This document shows, piece by piece, positions 7,794 through 16,365 of a DNA stretch of 64,000 bases (positions are counted from its first letter, which is position 1; every line of letters starts with the position of its first letter). This DNA comes from an uncultured Clostridia bacterium (lineage in GTDB: Bacteria > Bacillota > Clostridia > TANB77 > CAG-508): positions 16,179 through 80,178 of the forward strand of contig CAKPNJ010000005.1 in assembly GCA_934168365.1 (NCBI GenBank), written 5' to 3'. The position numbers and the translations under genes are program-made. Under the pieces are notes generated by a model. That model had not been told where the DNA came from and did no database searches. It saw only the letters and a list, made by a program, of their open reading frames with translations.

Positions 7794-10082
7794 ATGAAAG
7801 TATTATTTGCAGTCAATAATGAAAATATTTCTGAATCAATTACAAAAAAATATCAACAAGAATACAAAGAAATTATCTCTGCAAAAAATGTATATTATTT
7901 TAATGCAATAATTAAAGAGTTACAAAGAGATAAAACTTATGACAGAATAGTTATAAGTGAAGATTTACAACCATTTTCAAATAATAATTATGAGCAAATA
8001 GACAAATATATATTTGAAAAAATGGATAACATCAGTGATGAAGCAATACAACAAAATGGAAATGATATTCCAATAATTTTAATTTGTGCAGACAGAAGAG
8101 AAAAATCAGATACTTTACTAATAAAATTGTTTGGAATAGGTGTGTATAATGCTCTTATTGGAAAAGATAGGAGTATTACTCAAGTGTGCGAGTTGATAAA
8201 TCATCCTCGTAGCAAAAAGGAAGCAAAAACATATTATCATGTAGATTTAGATGATGTGGATTACAAACCAGAAAGCGAAGGAGACGTTAGCGAAGTTGAA
8301 ATTCAGAACATATTAAATCATTATAAAAAATTAGGAAGAAATGAAGAAAAATATGTAGAAAGTTTTGAACATATAGCTAGTCAGTATACTGATCCACAGT
8401 TAAGGTTAATTGCAAAGTTTTTACCTTTGAATGTTAAAGCCGTATTAGAGGCTAATAGCCCTAAATATCAAGAAGTTGTTTCTTTTGGAACAACTACTAA
8501 ACAAGGTAAACCAAAATATAATGACTACAGTAAAAATAGTCAGTCAAATAAAAGAGATGTAAAAAAAGATGGTGATTCAAATTTAGAAATAATACAACAG
8601 AACTTAAGCAAAAATAAGATAACTGAACCAGTTATAATACCATCTTCAATAAATACAAGTAAAGTAAAAAAAGTAAATCAACAAAATAATAGCACAAATG
8701 AAAACAAAAAAACTGTTAAACCGGAAGAATTCGACGACTTGGATAATATGCCTGAAAATGAGGTGAAACTACAACCAGAAGACAAGGCTAGTATAGCACA
8801 AGTAGAAGCAGTAGAACCAAAAAGAAGAGGCAGACCTAAAAAAGTTCAAGTAGAAGAACCTGTAATACAAGAAACAAAAAGAGGAAGAGGCAGACCTAAA
8901 AAAGTTCAAGTAGAAGAACCAGAACAAGAAATTATGGAAGAAGAAAAACAGGAACCTACTATGTCAGCGATGAGTAGGGACCAAGAACCACTAAATTTGT
9001 TTGGCTTGGGTGAAGATGATACATCAAACTTTATAGAACCTGAAGGTAATGATATGATTTTGCCTGGACTAGATTCAAATTTCTTATTTGAACAGGAAAC
9101 AGACAATTCGACAGCTGAAAATACAGAACCAAGAAATACACAAACAACTGAAAAAGAACTAGACTTTGACGAACCAATAGTAACTCCAACAACTACTGAG
9201 AGTTATAATAACAACAATATTACAGGAATGTTATCTAAAGACAAAAAGATAGTTGCATTTGTTGGAACTTCAAAAAATGGAACTTCATTCTTAGTTAATA
9301 ATATAGCAGAATTACTTTCACAAAAAGGAATAAACACTGCAATTTTAGATTTAACAAGAAATAAAAATGCTTATTATATATATACAGAAAATGTGGAAAA
9401 ATTAAGAAATATAGCATATTCATGTATTGAGAATTTGAAAATAGGAAGTGCACAGGGAATTCAGCCACACAAAAATTTAACAGTTTATACTACATTACCA
9501 GGAGATCCAAAAGCTGAAAGTGATTTTTCTAATATATTAACTACATTGACACAAAACTATTCGTTAGTTATTTTAGATTGTGATTTTGAAACCGATTATA
9601 ATTATTTTGCACAAGTGCAAGAAATATATTTAGTACAAAGCTTAGATATACTAACAATACAACCACTCACAGCATTTTTAAGAAATTTAAAAGCTAAAAA
9701 TGTATTAAATCCAGAAAAAATTAGAATTGTATTAAATAAAATGATAAATTTAAAAAGTGTCAATGAAAGAACAATAATTGGGGGAATTTCATTTTATAAT
9801 GATCCAGCAATGTCATTTATGACAGAATTATTTAATAAAGATACAGTTAAATATTGTAAAATCCCATTTGAAGAACAAACTTATGCAAAATATTTAGATG
9901 GTATTATTAATTGTAAAATAACATTAAATGGATACTCTAAAAACTTTATGGCATCTCTTAATACCCTAGGAGATATGGTTTATCCTTTAATAACAAACAA
10001 CTCATATGCTGGATATAATCCAAACAATTCTTTTTCGTCAAGTATGAATAATACATTAAACAGAATGAAAAATAATTATTAA
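7794..10082 (+). CDS. TadZ/CpaE-like ParA-family ATPase with long disordered linker
   Basis: 762 residues. The first 130 form a receiver-like alpha/beta fold (MKVLFAVNNENIS, DRIVISEDL, IPIILICADRREK). A long charged linker (about 230-470) holds two AT-hook-like RGRPKKVQVEEP copies. The C-terminal 270 residues are a MinD/ParA-type domain with a deviant P-loop, VGTSKNGTS (about 490-498), and LVILDCDFETDYNYF as Walker B. Receiver plus deviant ATPase is the plan of TadZ/CpaE pilus-localising proteins. GGAGGGG lies 9 nt before the ATG at 7794, the reason for preferring it over a TTG at 7776. Likely partners are the flanking membrane and GAF proteins. Confidence 0.65.
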   Translation: MKVLFAVNNENISESITKKYQQEYKEIISAKNVYYFNAIIKELQRDKTYDRIVISEDLQPFSNNNYEQIDKYIFEKMDNISDEAIQQNGNDIPIILICADRREKSDTLLIKLFGIGVYNALIGKDRSITQVCELINHPRSKKEAKTYYHVDLDDVDYKPESEGDVSEVEIQNILNHYKKLGRNEEKYVESFEHIASQYTDPQLRLIAKFLPLNVKAVLEANSPKYQEVVSFGTTTKQGKPKYNDYSKNSQSNKRDVKKDGDSNLEIIQQNLSKNKITEPVIIPSSINTSKVKKVNQQNNSTNENKKTVKPEEFDDLDNMPENEVKLQPEDKASIAQVEAVEPKRRGRPKKVQVEEPVIQETKRGRGRPKKVQVEEPEQEIMEEEKQEPTMSAMSRDQEPLNLFGLGEDDTSNFIEPEGNDMILPGLDSNFLFEQETDNSTAENTEPRNTQTTEKELDFDEPIVTPTTTESYNNNNITGMLSKDKKIVAFVGTSKNGTSFLVNNIAELLSQKGINTAILDLTRNKNAYYIYTENVEKLRNIAYSCIENLKIGSAQGIQPHKNLTVYTTLPGDPKAESDFSNILTTLTQNYSLVILDCDFETDYNYFAQVQEIYLVQSLDILTIQPLTAFLRNLKAKNVLNPEKIRIVLNKMINLKSVNERTIIGGISFYNDPAMSFMTELFNKDTVKYCKIPFEEQTYAKYLDGIINCKITLNGYSKNFMASLNTLGDMVYPLITNNSYAGYNPNNSFSSSMNNTLNRMKNNY
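8824..8920 (+). repeat. 37-bp direct repeat encoding RGRPKKVQVEEP twice
   Basis: Positions 8824-8860 and 8884-8920 are identical and 60 bp apart, inside the linker of the TadZ-like gene. In-frame period 60 means copy number could change without a frameshift. Confidence 0.9.
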
Positions 10083-10104
10083 ACGTTGTAAGAGAGGTGA
10101 TTTT

Positions 10105-11163
10105 TTGACACTAGCAATTATAATTATATTAATAATAATAGTAGTATGTCTATTCTTCTATAATTTATCGATAAGCAAAAAAATAGAGAATTTCAATAAT
10201 ATAAACCAAAAAATAACAAACTTAAATATATTACAAGATTTTATAAACACTATTAGTGAGATTACCTCTGTCAATGAAAAAATTCAGAAGATAAATAATA
10301 TTTTAATTGAAAGGTATAATATTAAGTATTCAACCATAGTTATTTACAATGGAACAGAATATGTTGTAAGAGCTTCAAATGTTGATCAAAAACATTGGGA
10401 TGCCCTAAGAAACTTACAAAATGAAGAAATTTTCAAAGATAGTATACAAACAGCAATACCAAAATATATTACGATAGAACGAGAAGGTGAAAGACTTCCA
10501 TATCAAAAGATGGAATTTGGAAGAGCTAAATCTGCAATGTTTTTCCCACTTTATGTAGAAAATGTATATATTGGATATTGGATTATCGAGGGAAGTAAAC
10601 CACATGAATTTGACAACGTTGACACAACTATATTAGAAGTTATAAAAAATAATATTGTATCTGTATTAAAAACAGTTGAAAATCAGCAAATAATTGAAAA
10701 CATAGTAAGAGAAGATAAATTTACAAATTTAAAATCAGCTGAATATCTATTTGGAGAAGGAAAAAGAATAATTGATAAATATACAACATCAACAGTATGC
10801 CTATTTAGAATTACTAATTTAGAAGAAATAAATGAAAAATTTAGTAGAGAAATAGGAAATCAAATAGTAACAGCTGTGAGTGAAGAAGTAAGTTCAAATT
10901 TGGCAGAAGAATATATCTTAGTTAGATATATGGGACCAAAGTTTGCTATAGTGTTTTCAGGAATTGAATTGGATGCAATAGTTAGCTTTATGGGACAATT
11001 AAAAGAAAAAATAGAAGAAATAGAAATTGAAGGAGCTGCTCCAAAAATAAACATTGTTTTATCTACATATTATAAAGGAACAGCATTAGAAGGTCTTACT
11101 AAAAAATTAGAAGAATATTTAGATGAAGCAGATAAAGACGAAAATACAATAAATTATTTATAA
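10105..11163 (+). CDS. Membrane protein with GAF domain and degenerate GGDEF domain
   Basis: 352 residues: an N-terminal helix (TLAIIIILIIIVVCLFFY), a short coiled stretch, a GAF-like domain (about 50-200) and a C-terminal domain with GGDEF topology (FRITNLEEINEKFSREIGNQIV). In place of the RYGGDEF active-site loop it has RYMGPKFAIVF, so diguanylate cyclase activity is not expected; it may bind a nucleotide or act as a scaffold. TTG start with AGAGGTG upstream. It follows the TadZ-like gene by 22 nt and probably belongs to its operon. Confidence 0.65.
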   Translation: MTLAIIIILIIIVVCLFFYNLSISKKIENFNNINQKITNLNILQDFINTISEITSVNEKIQKINNILIERYNIKYSTIVIYNGTEYVVRASNVDQKHWDALRNLQNEEIFKDSIQTAIPKYITIEREGERLPYQKMEFGRAKSAMFFPLYVENVYIGYWIIEGSKPHEFDNVDTTILEVIKNNIVSVLKTVENQQIIENIVREDKFTNLKSAEYLFGEGKRIIDKYTTSTVCLFRITNLEEINEKFSREIGNQIVTAVSEEVSSNLAEEYILVRYMGPKFAIVFSGIELDAIVSFMGQLKEKIEEIEIEGAAPKINIVLSTYYKGTALEGLTKKLEEYLDEADKDENTINYL

Positions 11164-11177
11164 AGGGGGAAGGTCAT

Positions 11178-11432
11178 ATGATATCTGATGAAACCGTTAG
11201 CTTTAAAGTTGAAAAAGATAAAAACATTAAAGCAAAGGAAATTTTAAAAGAAGTATACCATGCTTTAGAAGAAAAAGGATATAATCCAATAAATCAAATA
11301 GTTGGATATATTTTATCTGGAGACCCAACATATATCACAAGCCACAATGATGCAAGAAATTTAATCAGACAAATCGAAAGAGATGAACTTCTTGAAAAAA
11401 TGGTAAAAAACTATATTGGATTGGAAGACTAG
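11178..11432 (+). CDS. ireB: IreB family regulatory protein (UPF0297)
   Basis: 84 residues matching IreB/YrzL along its whole length: DETVSFKVEKD, EVYHALEEKGYNPINQIVGYILSGDP, TYITSHNDARNLIRQIERDELLE. In Enterococcus IreB is a substrate of the Ser/Thr kinase IreK and affects cephalosporin resistance. It starts 14 nt after the GAF protein behind AAGGGGGAAGG and heads the conserved trio ireB-ruvX-DUF1292 of Firmicutes. Confidence 0.92.
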   Translation: MISDETVSFKVEKDKNIKAKEILKEVYHALEEKGYNPINQIVGYILSGDPTYITSHNDARNLIRQIERDELLEKMVKNYIGLED

Positions 11433-11436
11433 CAAC

Positions 11437-11862
11437 ATGCGCAAATTAGGAATTGATTATGGAGATAGTAGAGTTGGACTAGCCATAACTGATGAACTAA
11501 ATATAACTGTCCAAGGGTTAGAAACAGTACATCACAATGGAAATGATAAACTGGTATTAAAAAGGTTGGAGGAAATTTTAAATCAATATTCAGTTGATAC
11601 TTTTGTTATTGGTATGCCGATAAATATGGATGGTAGCAAGACTGAAAGAGTTGAAATAACGGAAAAATTTATACATAAATTAAGATGCAAATTTCCCAAA
11701 ATTCCAGTAGAAACAATAGATGAAAGGCTAACAACTGTAGCAGCACATAAGACTATGAACTATCTTAATATAGATAAAAATAAAAAAAAGCAAATTGTAG
11801 ATACTATTTCTGCGGTATATATTCTTGAAACATATGTAAATAAACAAAAAAACAATGCATAA
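11437..11862 (+). CDS. ruvX: Holliday junction resolvase-like RuvX/YqgF
   Basis: 141 residues with an RNase H-like fold: MRKLGIDYGDSRVGLAITDE at the start carries the first catalytic Asp, FVIGMPINMDG the middle strand, and ETIDERLTTVAAHK the third acidic site. YqgF proteins act in 16S rRNA 5'-end maturation and possibly recombination. The ATG at 11437 starts the conserved domain directly and lies 4 nt after ireB. Confidence 0.92.
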   Translation: MRKLGIDYGDSRVGLAITDELNITVQGLETVHHNGNDKLVLKRLEEILNQYSVDTFVIGMPINMDGSKTERVEITEKFIHKLRCKFPKIPVETIDERLTTVAAHKTMNYLNIDKNKKKQIVDTISAVYILETYVNKQKNNA

Positions 11863-11953
11863 ATGTTAGGAAAATAGAAATACTAAAAAATAGATATTAA
11901 CATTGTAGAAATACAATTTATAATATATAAAAAACGAGAGGAGAAAGTTTAAA

Positions 11954-12280
11954 ATGAGTGAAGATTTAAACAAAGAAGTAGAAAATGTAAATGAAGGAGA
12001 AGAATTAGACAATATAATTGTATTAAATGACGAAGATGGAAATGAAGTAGAATTTGAATTCTTAGATTTGATAGAATATGAAGGAGAAGAATATGTAGTA
12101 CTTTTACCAGTAGAGGAAGAAGAAACAGAAGAACCTGGTGAAGTTGTAATCCTTAAATTAGAAGATACAGAATCAGAAAACGAAGAATCTTACGTTAGTG
12201 TAGAAGATGAAGAAATACTTAATAAAGTATTTGCAAAATTTAAAGAAAAATTTGAAGATGAATTCAATTTTGTAGATTAA
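11954..12280 (+). CDS. DUF1292 family protein (YrzB-like)
   Basis: 108 very acidic residues with the DUF1292 core: NIIVLNDEDGNEVEFEFLDLIEYEGEEYVVLLP, followed by VILKLEDTE and a C-terminal VFAKFKEKFEDEF. The biochemical role of the family is unknown. Conserved neighbour of ireB and ruvX; a GAGAGGAG site stands 6-9 nt before the ATG. Confidence 0.88.
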   Translation: MSEDLNKEVENVNEGEELDNIIVLNDEDGNEVEFEFLDLIEYEGEEYVVLLPVEEEETEEPGEVVILKLEDTESENEESYVSVEDEEILNKVFAKFKEKFEDEFNFVD

Positions 12281-12298
12281 AAAATATTAAAAATACTT

Positions 12299-12416
12299 GG
12301 AGACATTCCCTTTACAAAAAGGGCATGTCTCCATATCTTTAAAGATAGTGTTAAGTAGTCTATGAAAAATTGTAGCAGAGCACAGTGTGCTACATAGAAA
12401 AGAGGAGAGAAATTAT
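12299..12416 (+). other. Structured leader between DUF1292 gene and membrane protein gene
   Basis: GGAGACAT pairs with ATGTCTCC, with an inner CCCTTT/AAAGGG stem (12299-12332); the small palindrome TATCTTTAAAGATA follows, then GTAGCA and TGCTAC with an inner GCACA/TGTGC. No T-run follows the first hairpin, so it is a poor terminator on its own; RNA processing or regulation is possible. Confidence 0.4.
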
Positions 12417-12890
12417 ATGAAAAATTTATCTAGTTGGCTAATAGCCATATTTGCATTTCTATTTTGGGGCTTTAGAGTTGTAGCAACAACTTTATATGCT
12501 ATGGGGAAAGAACTTGTTTTAACACCTATGGATATGACCATGGAAATAGCATTATTGTTTATAACTTTTATATGTATATGTTTTATACCAAAAAGAAAAT
12601 TATTAGCAGTTACAATATATTTAATTTCACATCTATTTTATTATGGAGTGTATATATACCAAAATGTAGTTGCTATTATAAACAATACAGCATCACTAGA
12701 ATTATACATGGATATGTTTATTGCTTTAATAGGAGTTGCAATACCAATTGCAGCATTCTTTGATGTGTTGTTAGATAAAAGTAGAAAAGCAAATCCAGTG
12801 GACAAGCAAACAGACTGGTTTTATAAAAATAAAGACTATGATAGAAAATTAGATGAAAGAGCAGATAAAAATCAATATAGGACGTTATAA
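12417..12890 (+). CDS. Conserved membrane protein, four helices
   Basis: 157 residues with four predicted transmembrane segments (about 5-25, 37-58, 63-85, 98-118) and a charged cytoplasmic tail with DKQTDWFYKNKDYDRKLDE. I do not recognise a family. ATG at 12417 has AGAGGAGAG upstream; an in-frame ATG at 12387 has none. A perfect 10-bp hairpin begins right at its stop codon. Confidence 0.65.
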   Translation: MKNLSSWLIAIFAFLFWGFRVVATTLYAMGKELVLTPMDMTMEIALLFITFICICFIPKRKLLAVTIYLISHLFYYGVYIYQNVVAIINNTASLELYMDMFIALIGVAIPIAAFFDVLLDKSRKANPVDKQTDWFYKNKDYDRKLDERADKNQYRTL

Positions 12891-12916
12891 GGTTGGAAAA
12901 TATAAATTTTCCAACC
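12891..12916 (+). other. Perfect 10-bp intercistronic hairpin
   Basis: GGTTGGAAAA and TTTTCCAACC flank a TATAAA loop. The hairpin begins one base after the stop codon of the membrane protein and lies 34 nt before the CYTH gene start. Without a T-run it may act on mRNA stability rather than termination. Confidence 0.6.
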
Positions 12917-12949
12917 AAATTTACATTTACCAAAGGGATGAAGTTAAGA

Positions 12950-13438
12950 ATGGAAATAGAAAGAAAATTTTTAGTAAAAGATATTAACGCAATAAATGAA
13001 ATAATTAGTAAATATCCTAAAAAGACCATCACACAAGATTACTTGTATGTAGATGATTACACAGCAGTAAGAAAAAGAAAAATTGAAAAAAGTGGCAATA
13101 CCAAATATGTATACACAGTAAAAACAATGAAAGTTGGAATATCTGTTAATGAATTTGAAAAAGAAATAACAAAGGAAGAATATGATGCATTAAAAATGAA
13201 TGCGGAATATATTACATTATCTAAAGACAGATATGTAATTCCATATGTAGATGATCTAAAAATTGAAGTTGATGTATTTAAGGGAGTATATGAAGGCGTA
13301 GTATTTGCAGAAATAGAATTTAAAAGTGAAGAACAAGCAGCTCAAATAGAACTTCCAAAATGGTTTGATAAAGAAATGAGCCAGATAATCACAAACAGCA
13401 AAATGGCTACTAAAAATATGAAAGAAAAAATATTATAA
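12950..13438 (+). CDS. CYTH domain protein
   Basis: 162 residues beginning MEIERKFLV, the ExExK signature of the CYTH superfamily (class IV adenylate cyclase, thiamine triphosphatase, inorganic triphosphatase). Further charged strands fit the tunnel fold: YVDDYTAVRKRKIEK, YTVKTM, LKIEVDVFKG, VFAEIEFKSEEQA. Clostridial members are mostly triphosphatases; the substrate cannot be read from sequence. The ATG at 12950 gives the canonical N-terminus and avoids the hairpin at 12891-12916. Confidence 0.85.
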   Translation: MEIERKFLVKDINAINEIISKYPKKTITQDYLYVDDYTAVRKRKIEKSGNTKYVYTVKTMKVGISVNEFEKEITKEEYDALKMNAEYITLSKDRYVIPYVDDLKIEVDVFKGVYEGVVFAEIEFKSEEQAAQIELPKWFDKEMSQIITNSKMATKNMKEKIL

Positions 13439-13519
13439 ATACATACTACAAAACTATTATGAAGACTTCTAAGATATAGATAGTCGAGAAAAGTAACTAA
13501 ATTTTAGAGGAGATAATTA

Positions 13520-14236
13520 GTGATAAAAAATAAATTAGAATACTATACAAAAAATGTTGAGCAAGACTTAAAAAAATATATTTCTGAACAGATATTTCCA
13601 GAATATGATAAAAATGATGGTGGGCATAATATTGTGCATATACTAGAAGTTATACGAAGAAGTTTCGAATTAAATGAAACTTTTAATCTAAACTTAAATG
13701 ATAATATGATATATGCTATAGCAGCTTGTCATGACTGGGGAAAATATGAAAATAATGAAATACATCATTTAATTGCAGCAAGAAACTTTATAAATGATGA
13801 TGGCATGAAAAGATTTTTTTCTGCTGAAGAGAGAAGAATAATCAAAGAAGCAATTGAAGATCATCGCTCTTCAAAAGACGATGAACCAAGGAGCATATAT
13901 GGCAAATTGATTTCTTCTGCTGACAGAAATACAAGTATAGAAATTGTCTTTATAAGAAGTTTTTTTGTTGCACATGAAAGAGCGCCAGAAGAGAATATTG
14001 AAGATTATTTGGATTTTACAATTAAAAGATTATCGAAAAAGTACAGTGAAGAAAATCCAGAAAATATGTTTTTTGAGGACGAAACCTATAGGATGTTTAT
14101 TCAAGAGATGAGAGCTCTATTAAAAAAAGAAACTGAATTTAAAAATAGATATTGTGAAATTAATCATATTAAATCAAGAAATAATAAAGTAAAAGACGAA
14201 CCAGGAAATATTGAATATGCAAAAATAATTGGGTAG
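13520..14236 (+). CDS. HD-domain phosphohydrolase
   Basis: 238 residues with the metal-binding pattern GGHNIVHILEV ... AACHDWGK ... EAIEDHRSS ... SSADRNTS, which gives the H...HD...H...D ligands of HD hydrolases. Such enzymes remove phosphate from nucleotides or nucleotide second messengers; the substrate is unknown. GTG start with AGAGGAGAT upstream. Separate ribosome binding sites link it loosely to the transferase-like gene that follows. Confidence 0.75.
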   Translation: MIKNKLEYYTKNVEQDLKKYISEQIFPEYDKNDGGHNIVHILEVIRRSFELNETFNLNLNDNMIYAIAACHDWGKYENNEIHHLIAARNFINDDGMKRFFSAEERRIIKEAIEDHRSSKDDEPRSIYGKLISSADRNTSIEIVFIRSFFVAHERAPEENIEDYLDFTIKRLSKKYSEENPENMFFEDETYRMFIQEMRALLKKETEFKNRYCEINHIKSRNNKVKDEPGNIEYAKIIG

Positions 14237-14297
14237 CTAAGGAGAAAAATATTATTAATCAAACAAATTGAAGAATTATATAAAGGAGAATTTGAAA

Positions 14298-14735
14298 ATG
14301 GAAAATAAATATGAATTTTTTATAGCAGGAAGAGCAAGAAACAAGGAAAATATATTAAAATTATGTGATTTATTTGATAAACATAATATATCTTATTATT
14401 GTTTTTTGAAAAATGAAGATGATTGGGGATATGGAAATAAAAATCAAACACCTGAGGAAAGACAAAAAGAATTTGAATCATTAGGATTAAAGAGCGAAAT
14501 TGTTTTGAACTTATTTCATAATGACTTAGAAGGCGAGAAAAATTCAAACAATTTATTGCTTGTTTTACCAGCTGGCAAAGCAGCACATATAGAAGCAGGA
14601 ATTGCATATGGATTAGGAAAAAAATGTTATGCAATAGGAGAATACGAAGCGACAGATACTTTATATAATATCTTTGAACAGATATTTTCAAACGAAAAAG
14701 AATTAGAACAATTTTTAAAAGAGTATAATAAATAG
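14298..14735 (+). CDS. Nucleoside 2-deoxyribosyltransferase-like protein
   Basis: 145 residues beginning with a Rossmann-like strand (KYEFFIAGRARNKENI) and holding LLLVLPAGKAAHIEAGIAYGLGKKCYAIGE, the strand-helix pattern of nucleoside deoxyribosyltransferase/TIR-like folds in which the Glu in HIEAG would be catalytic. Assignment is by motif only. ATG at 14298 has AAAGGAG upstream; an in-frame ATG at 14268 does not. Confidence 0.55.
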   Translation: MENKYEFFIAGRARNKENILKLCDLFDKHNISYYCFLKNEDDWGYGNKNQTPEERQKEFESLGLKSEIVLNLFHNDLEGEKNSNNLLLVLPAGKAAHIEAGIAYGLGKKCYAIGEYEATDTLYNIFEQIFSNEKELEQFLKEYNK

Positions 14736-14805
14736 AAATAAAATGCATTAACGTAAATTAAAGCGAAAGTTAGTTAAAAAATATCAAATTTAAAGGAAGA
14801 GAAAA

Positions 14806-15706
14806 ATGGAAGAAAATAAAATGAATATCAACTGGTACCCACGGACATATGGCAAAAACGAGAAAGCAAATAATAGAAGACCTAAAACTAATTGACATAG
14901 TTGCAGAAATATTAGATGTGCGTATCCCTATTGCGAGTCAAAATCCAGATATAAAAGAGATTATAAAGGATAAAAAAAGATTAGTAATCTTAAATAAATG
15001 TGATTTAGCCTGTGAAAAAGAAAATAAAAAATGGGTAGAATATTTTGAAAAAAATAATATTCCAGCAGTTCTTGTAGACTCAGTATCAGGCAAAGGAATA
15101 CAAGAAGCAATTAAGAAAATAGAGCAAATTTATGATAATGAAAAATTTGAAAACAAAGGTAGAATAGGCAAATCAATAAGAATAATGATATTAGGAATAC
15201 CAAATGTAGGCAAATCTTCATTTATAAATAGAATAGCTAAAAAAAATGTAGCACAAACAGGAAACAAACCAGGAGTAACAAGACAAAAGCAATGGATAAA
15301 AGTATCAAGCAGAATAGAACTATTAGATACACCTGGCGTTTTATGGCCAAAACTAGACCAGAAAGAAGTGGCTACAAATTTGGCATACACAGGAACCATT
15401 AAAGATGATGTTCTACAAACTGTTGAAATTGGATTTGAATTGTTAAGAACATTAATTACAAATTATACTCCAAATCTAATGGAAAGATATAAACTAACTG
15501 AAGAACAAATAAATGAAATAATGCAGGACCAAGAATTAGAACAAAATGAAAAAGTATTAGAGGTTATGAACCTAATTGGCAGAAAAAGAGGCGCGATTAT
15601 TTCGGGTGGAGAAATAGACACAGAAAAAGTTGCAAACATAATAATTGATGATTTTAGAAGCGGAAGATTAGGAAGAATTACACTTGAAACAGTAAAAGGA
15701 GAATAA
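14806..15706 (+). CDS. rbgA: Ribosome biogenesis GTPase RbgA (YlqF) with +1 frameshift at 14842
   Basis: Circularly permuted GTPase for late 50S assembly: G4 (LNKCDL) precedes G1 (GIPNVGKSSFINR) and G3 (DTPGVLWP). RbgA proteins start MNIQWFPGHMAKA. Here MNINWYP (from ATG 14821, or 14806 with AAAGGAAGAG upstream) is in one frame, and GHMAKTRKQ in the +1 frame, separated by one extra C at 14842. Without a shift, only translation from the internal ATG at 14849 gives 285 residues, and that ATG has no ribosome binding site. The unshifted frame stops soon after. The codon read at the break is CGG. Sequencing error, mutation or programmed frameshifting are all possible. Confidence 0.85.
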
Positions 15707-15709
15707 ATA

Positions 15710-16102
15710 TTGAAAATATTTAATAGAAATAAAGAAATAGAAGAAGTAAATCAAATGTCTCCATTAACTTGGGCATATGTGGGAGATTGTGTATATGAAT
15801 TATATATTCGTACAAAATTAGTAGACACCACAAAATTAAAACCACATGAATTACATATAAAATCAGTAAAATATGTAAAAGCAAAGGCACAAGCAGAGAC
15901 TTTAAAAAAGTTAGAAACAATACTAACAGAAGAAGAAAAAGAAATAGTAAGAAGAGGGAGAAATACTCAAACACACCATATTGCTAAAAATGCAAGTATG
16001 CAAGATTACATGTATGCTACAGCATTTGAAGCACTAATAGGATACCTATATCTAACAAAACAAGACGACAGATTGTCAGAAATAATGAAAATGGAGATTT
16101 AA
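15710..16102 (+). CDS. mrnC: Mini-ribonuclease III
   Basis: 130 residues with the RNase III catalytic domain only: LTWAYVGDCVYELYIRTKLV at the start, RRGRNTQTHHIAKNASMQDYMYATAFEALIGYLYL at the end, no double-stranded RNA-binding domain. Mini-III matures 23S rRNA. TTG start 3 nt after rbgA, with AGGAG of the rbgA 3' end serving as ribosome site. Pairing with rbgA suggests a small ribosome-assembly operon. Confidence 0.92.
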   Translation: MKIFNRNKEIEEVNQMSPLTWAYVGDCVYELYIRTKLVDTTKLKPHELHIKSVKYVKAKAQAETLKKLETILTEEEKEIVRRGRNTQTHHIAKNASMQDYMYATAFEALIGYLYLTKQDDRLSEIMKMEI

Positions 16103-16121
16103 AATTTTGTAGATACTTGTA

Positions 16122-16150
16122 TTGACTAAAGCTTGCAAATATGTTATATT
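16122..16150 (+). promoter_or_regulatory. Promoter of tRNA-Glu
   Basis: TTGACT at 16122-16127 and TATATT at 16145-16150, spacer 17; the tRNA begins 20 bp later. Confidence 0.75.
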
Positions 16151-16169
16151 ATTAAAGCAAGCGAAAAAT

Positions 16170-16244
16170 GGCCCCTTGGTCAAGCGGTTAAGACGCAGCC
16201 CTCTCAAGGCTGAATCATGGGTTCGATTCCCGTAGGGGTCACCA
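16170..16244 (+). tRNA. tRNA-Glu (anticodon CTC)
   Basis: 75 nt with encoded CCA. Acceptor GGCCCCT pairs with AGGGGTC; D-arm GTC/GAC; anticodon stem CAGCC/GGCTG with loop CTCTCAA, giving CTC; T-arm ATGGG-TTCGATT-CCCGT. All arms close. Confidence 0.95.
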
Positions 16245-16323
16245 AATATAAAGATTTAGAAAGCTAAAAAATAGTCATTTCTGGGTCTTTTGATTTGTAA
16301 AAAAGTATGCAGTAGACATACAA

Positions 16324-16362
16324 AAACAGCTGAAAATGCGTTGGCATTTTCAGCTGTTTTTT
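16324..16362. terminator. Bidirectional terminator
   Basis: ACAGCTGAAAATGC and GCATTTTCAGCTGT form a 14-bp stem, with A-run on the left and T-run on the right. It lies between the tRNA-Glu unit on the plus strand and the small basic protein gene on the minus strand and can serve both. Confidence 0.85.
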
Positions 16363-16365
16363 GTG

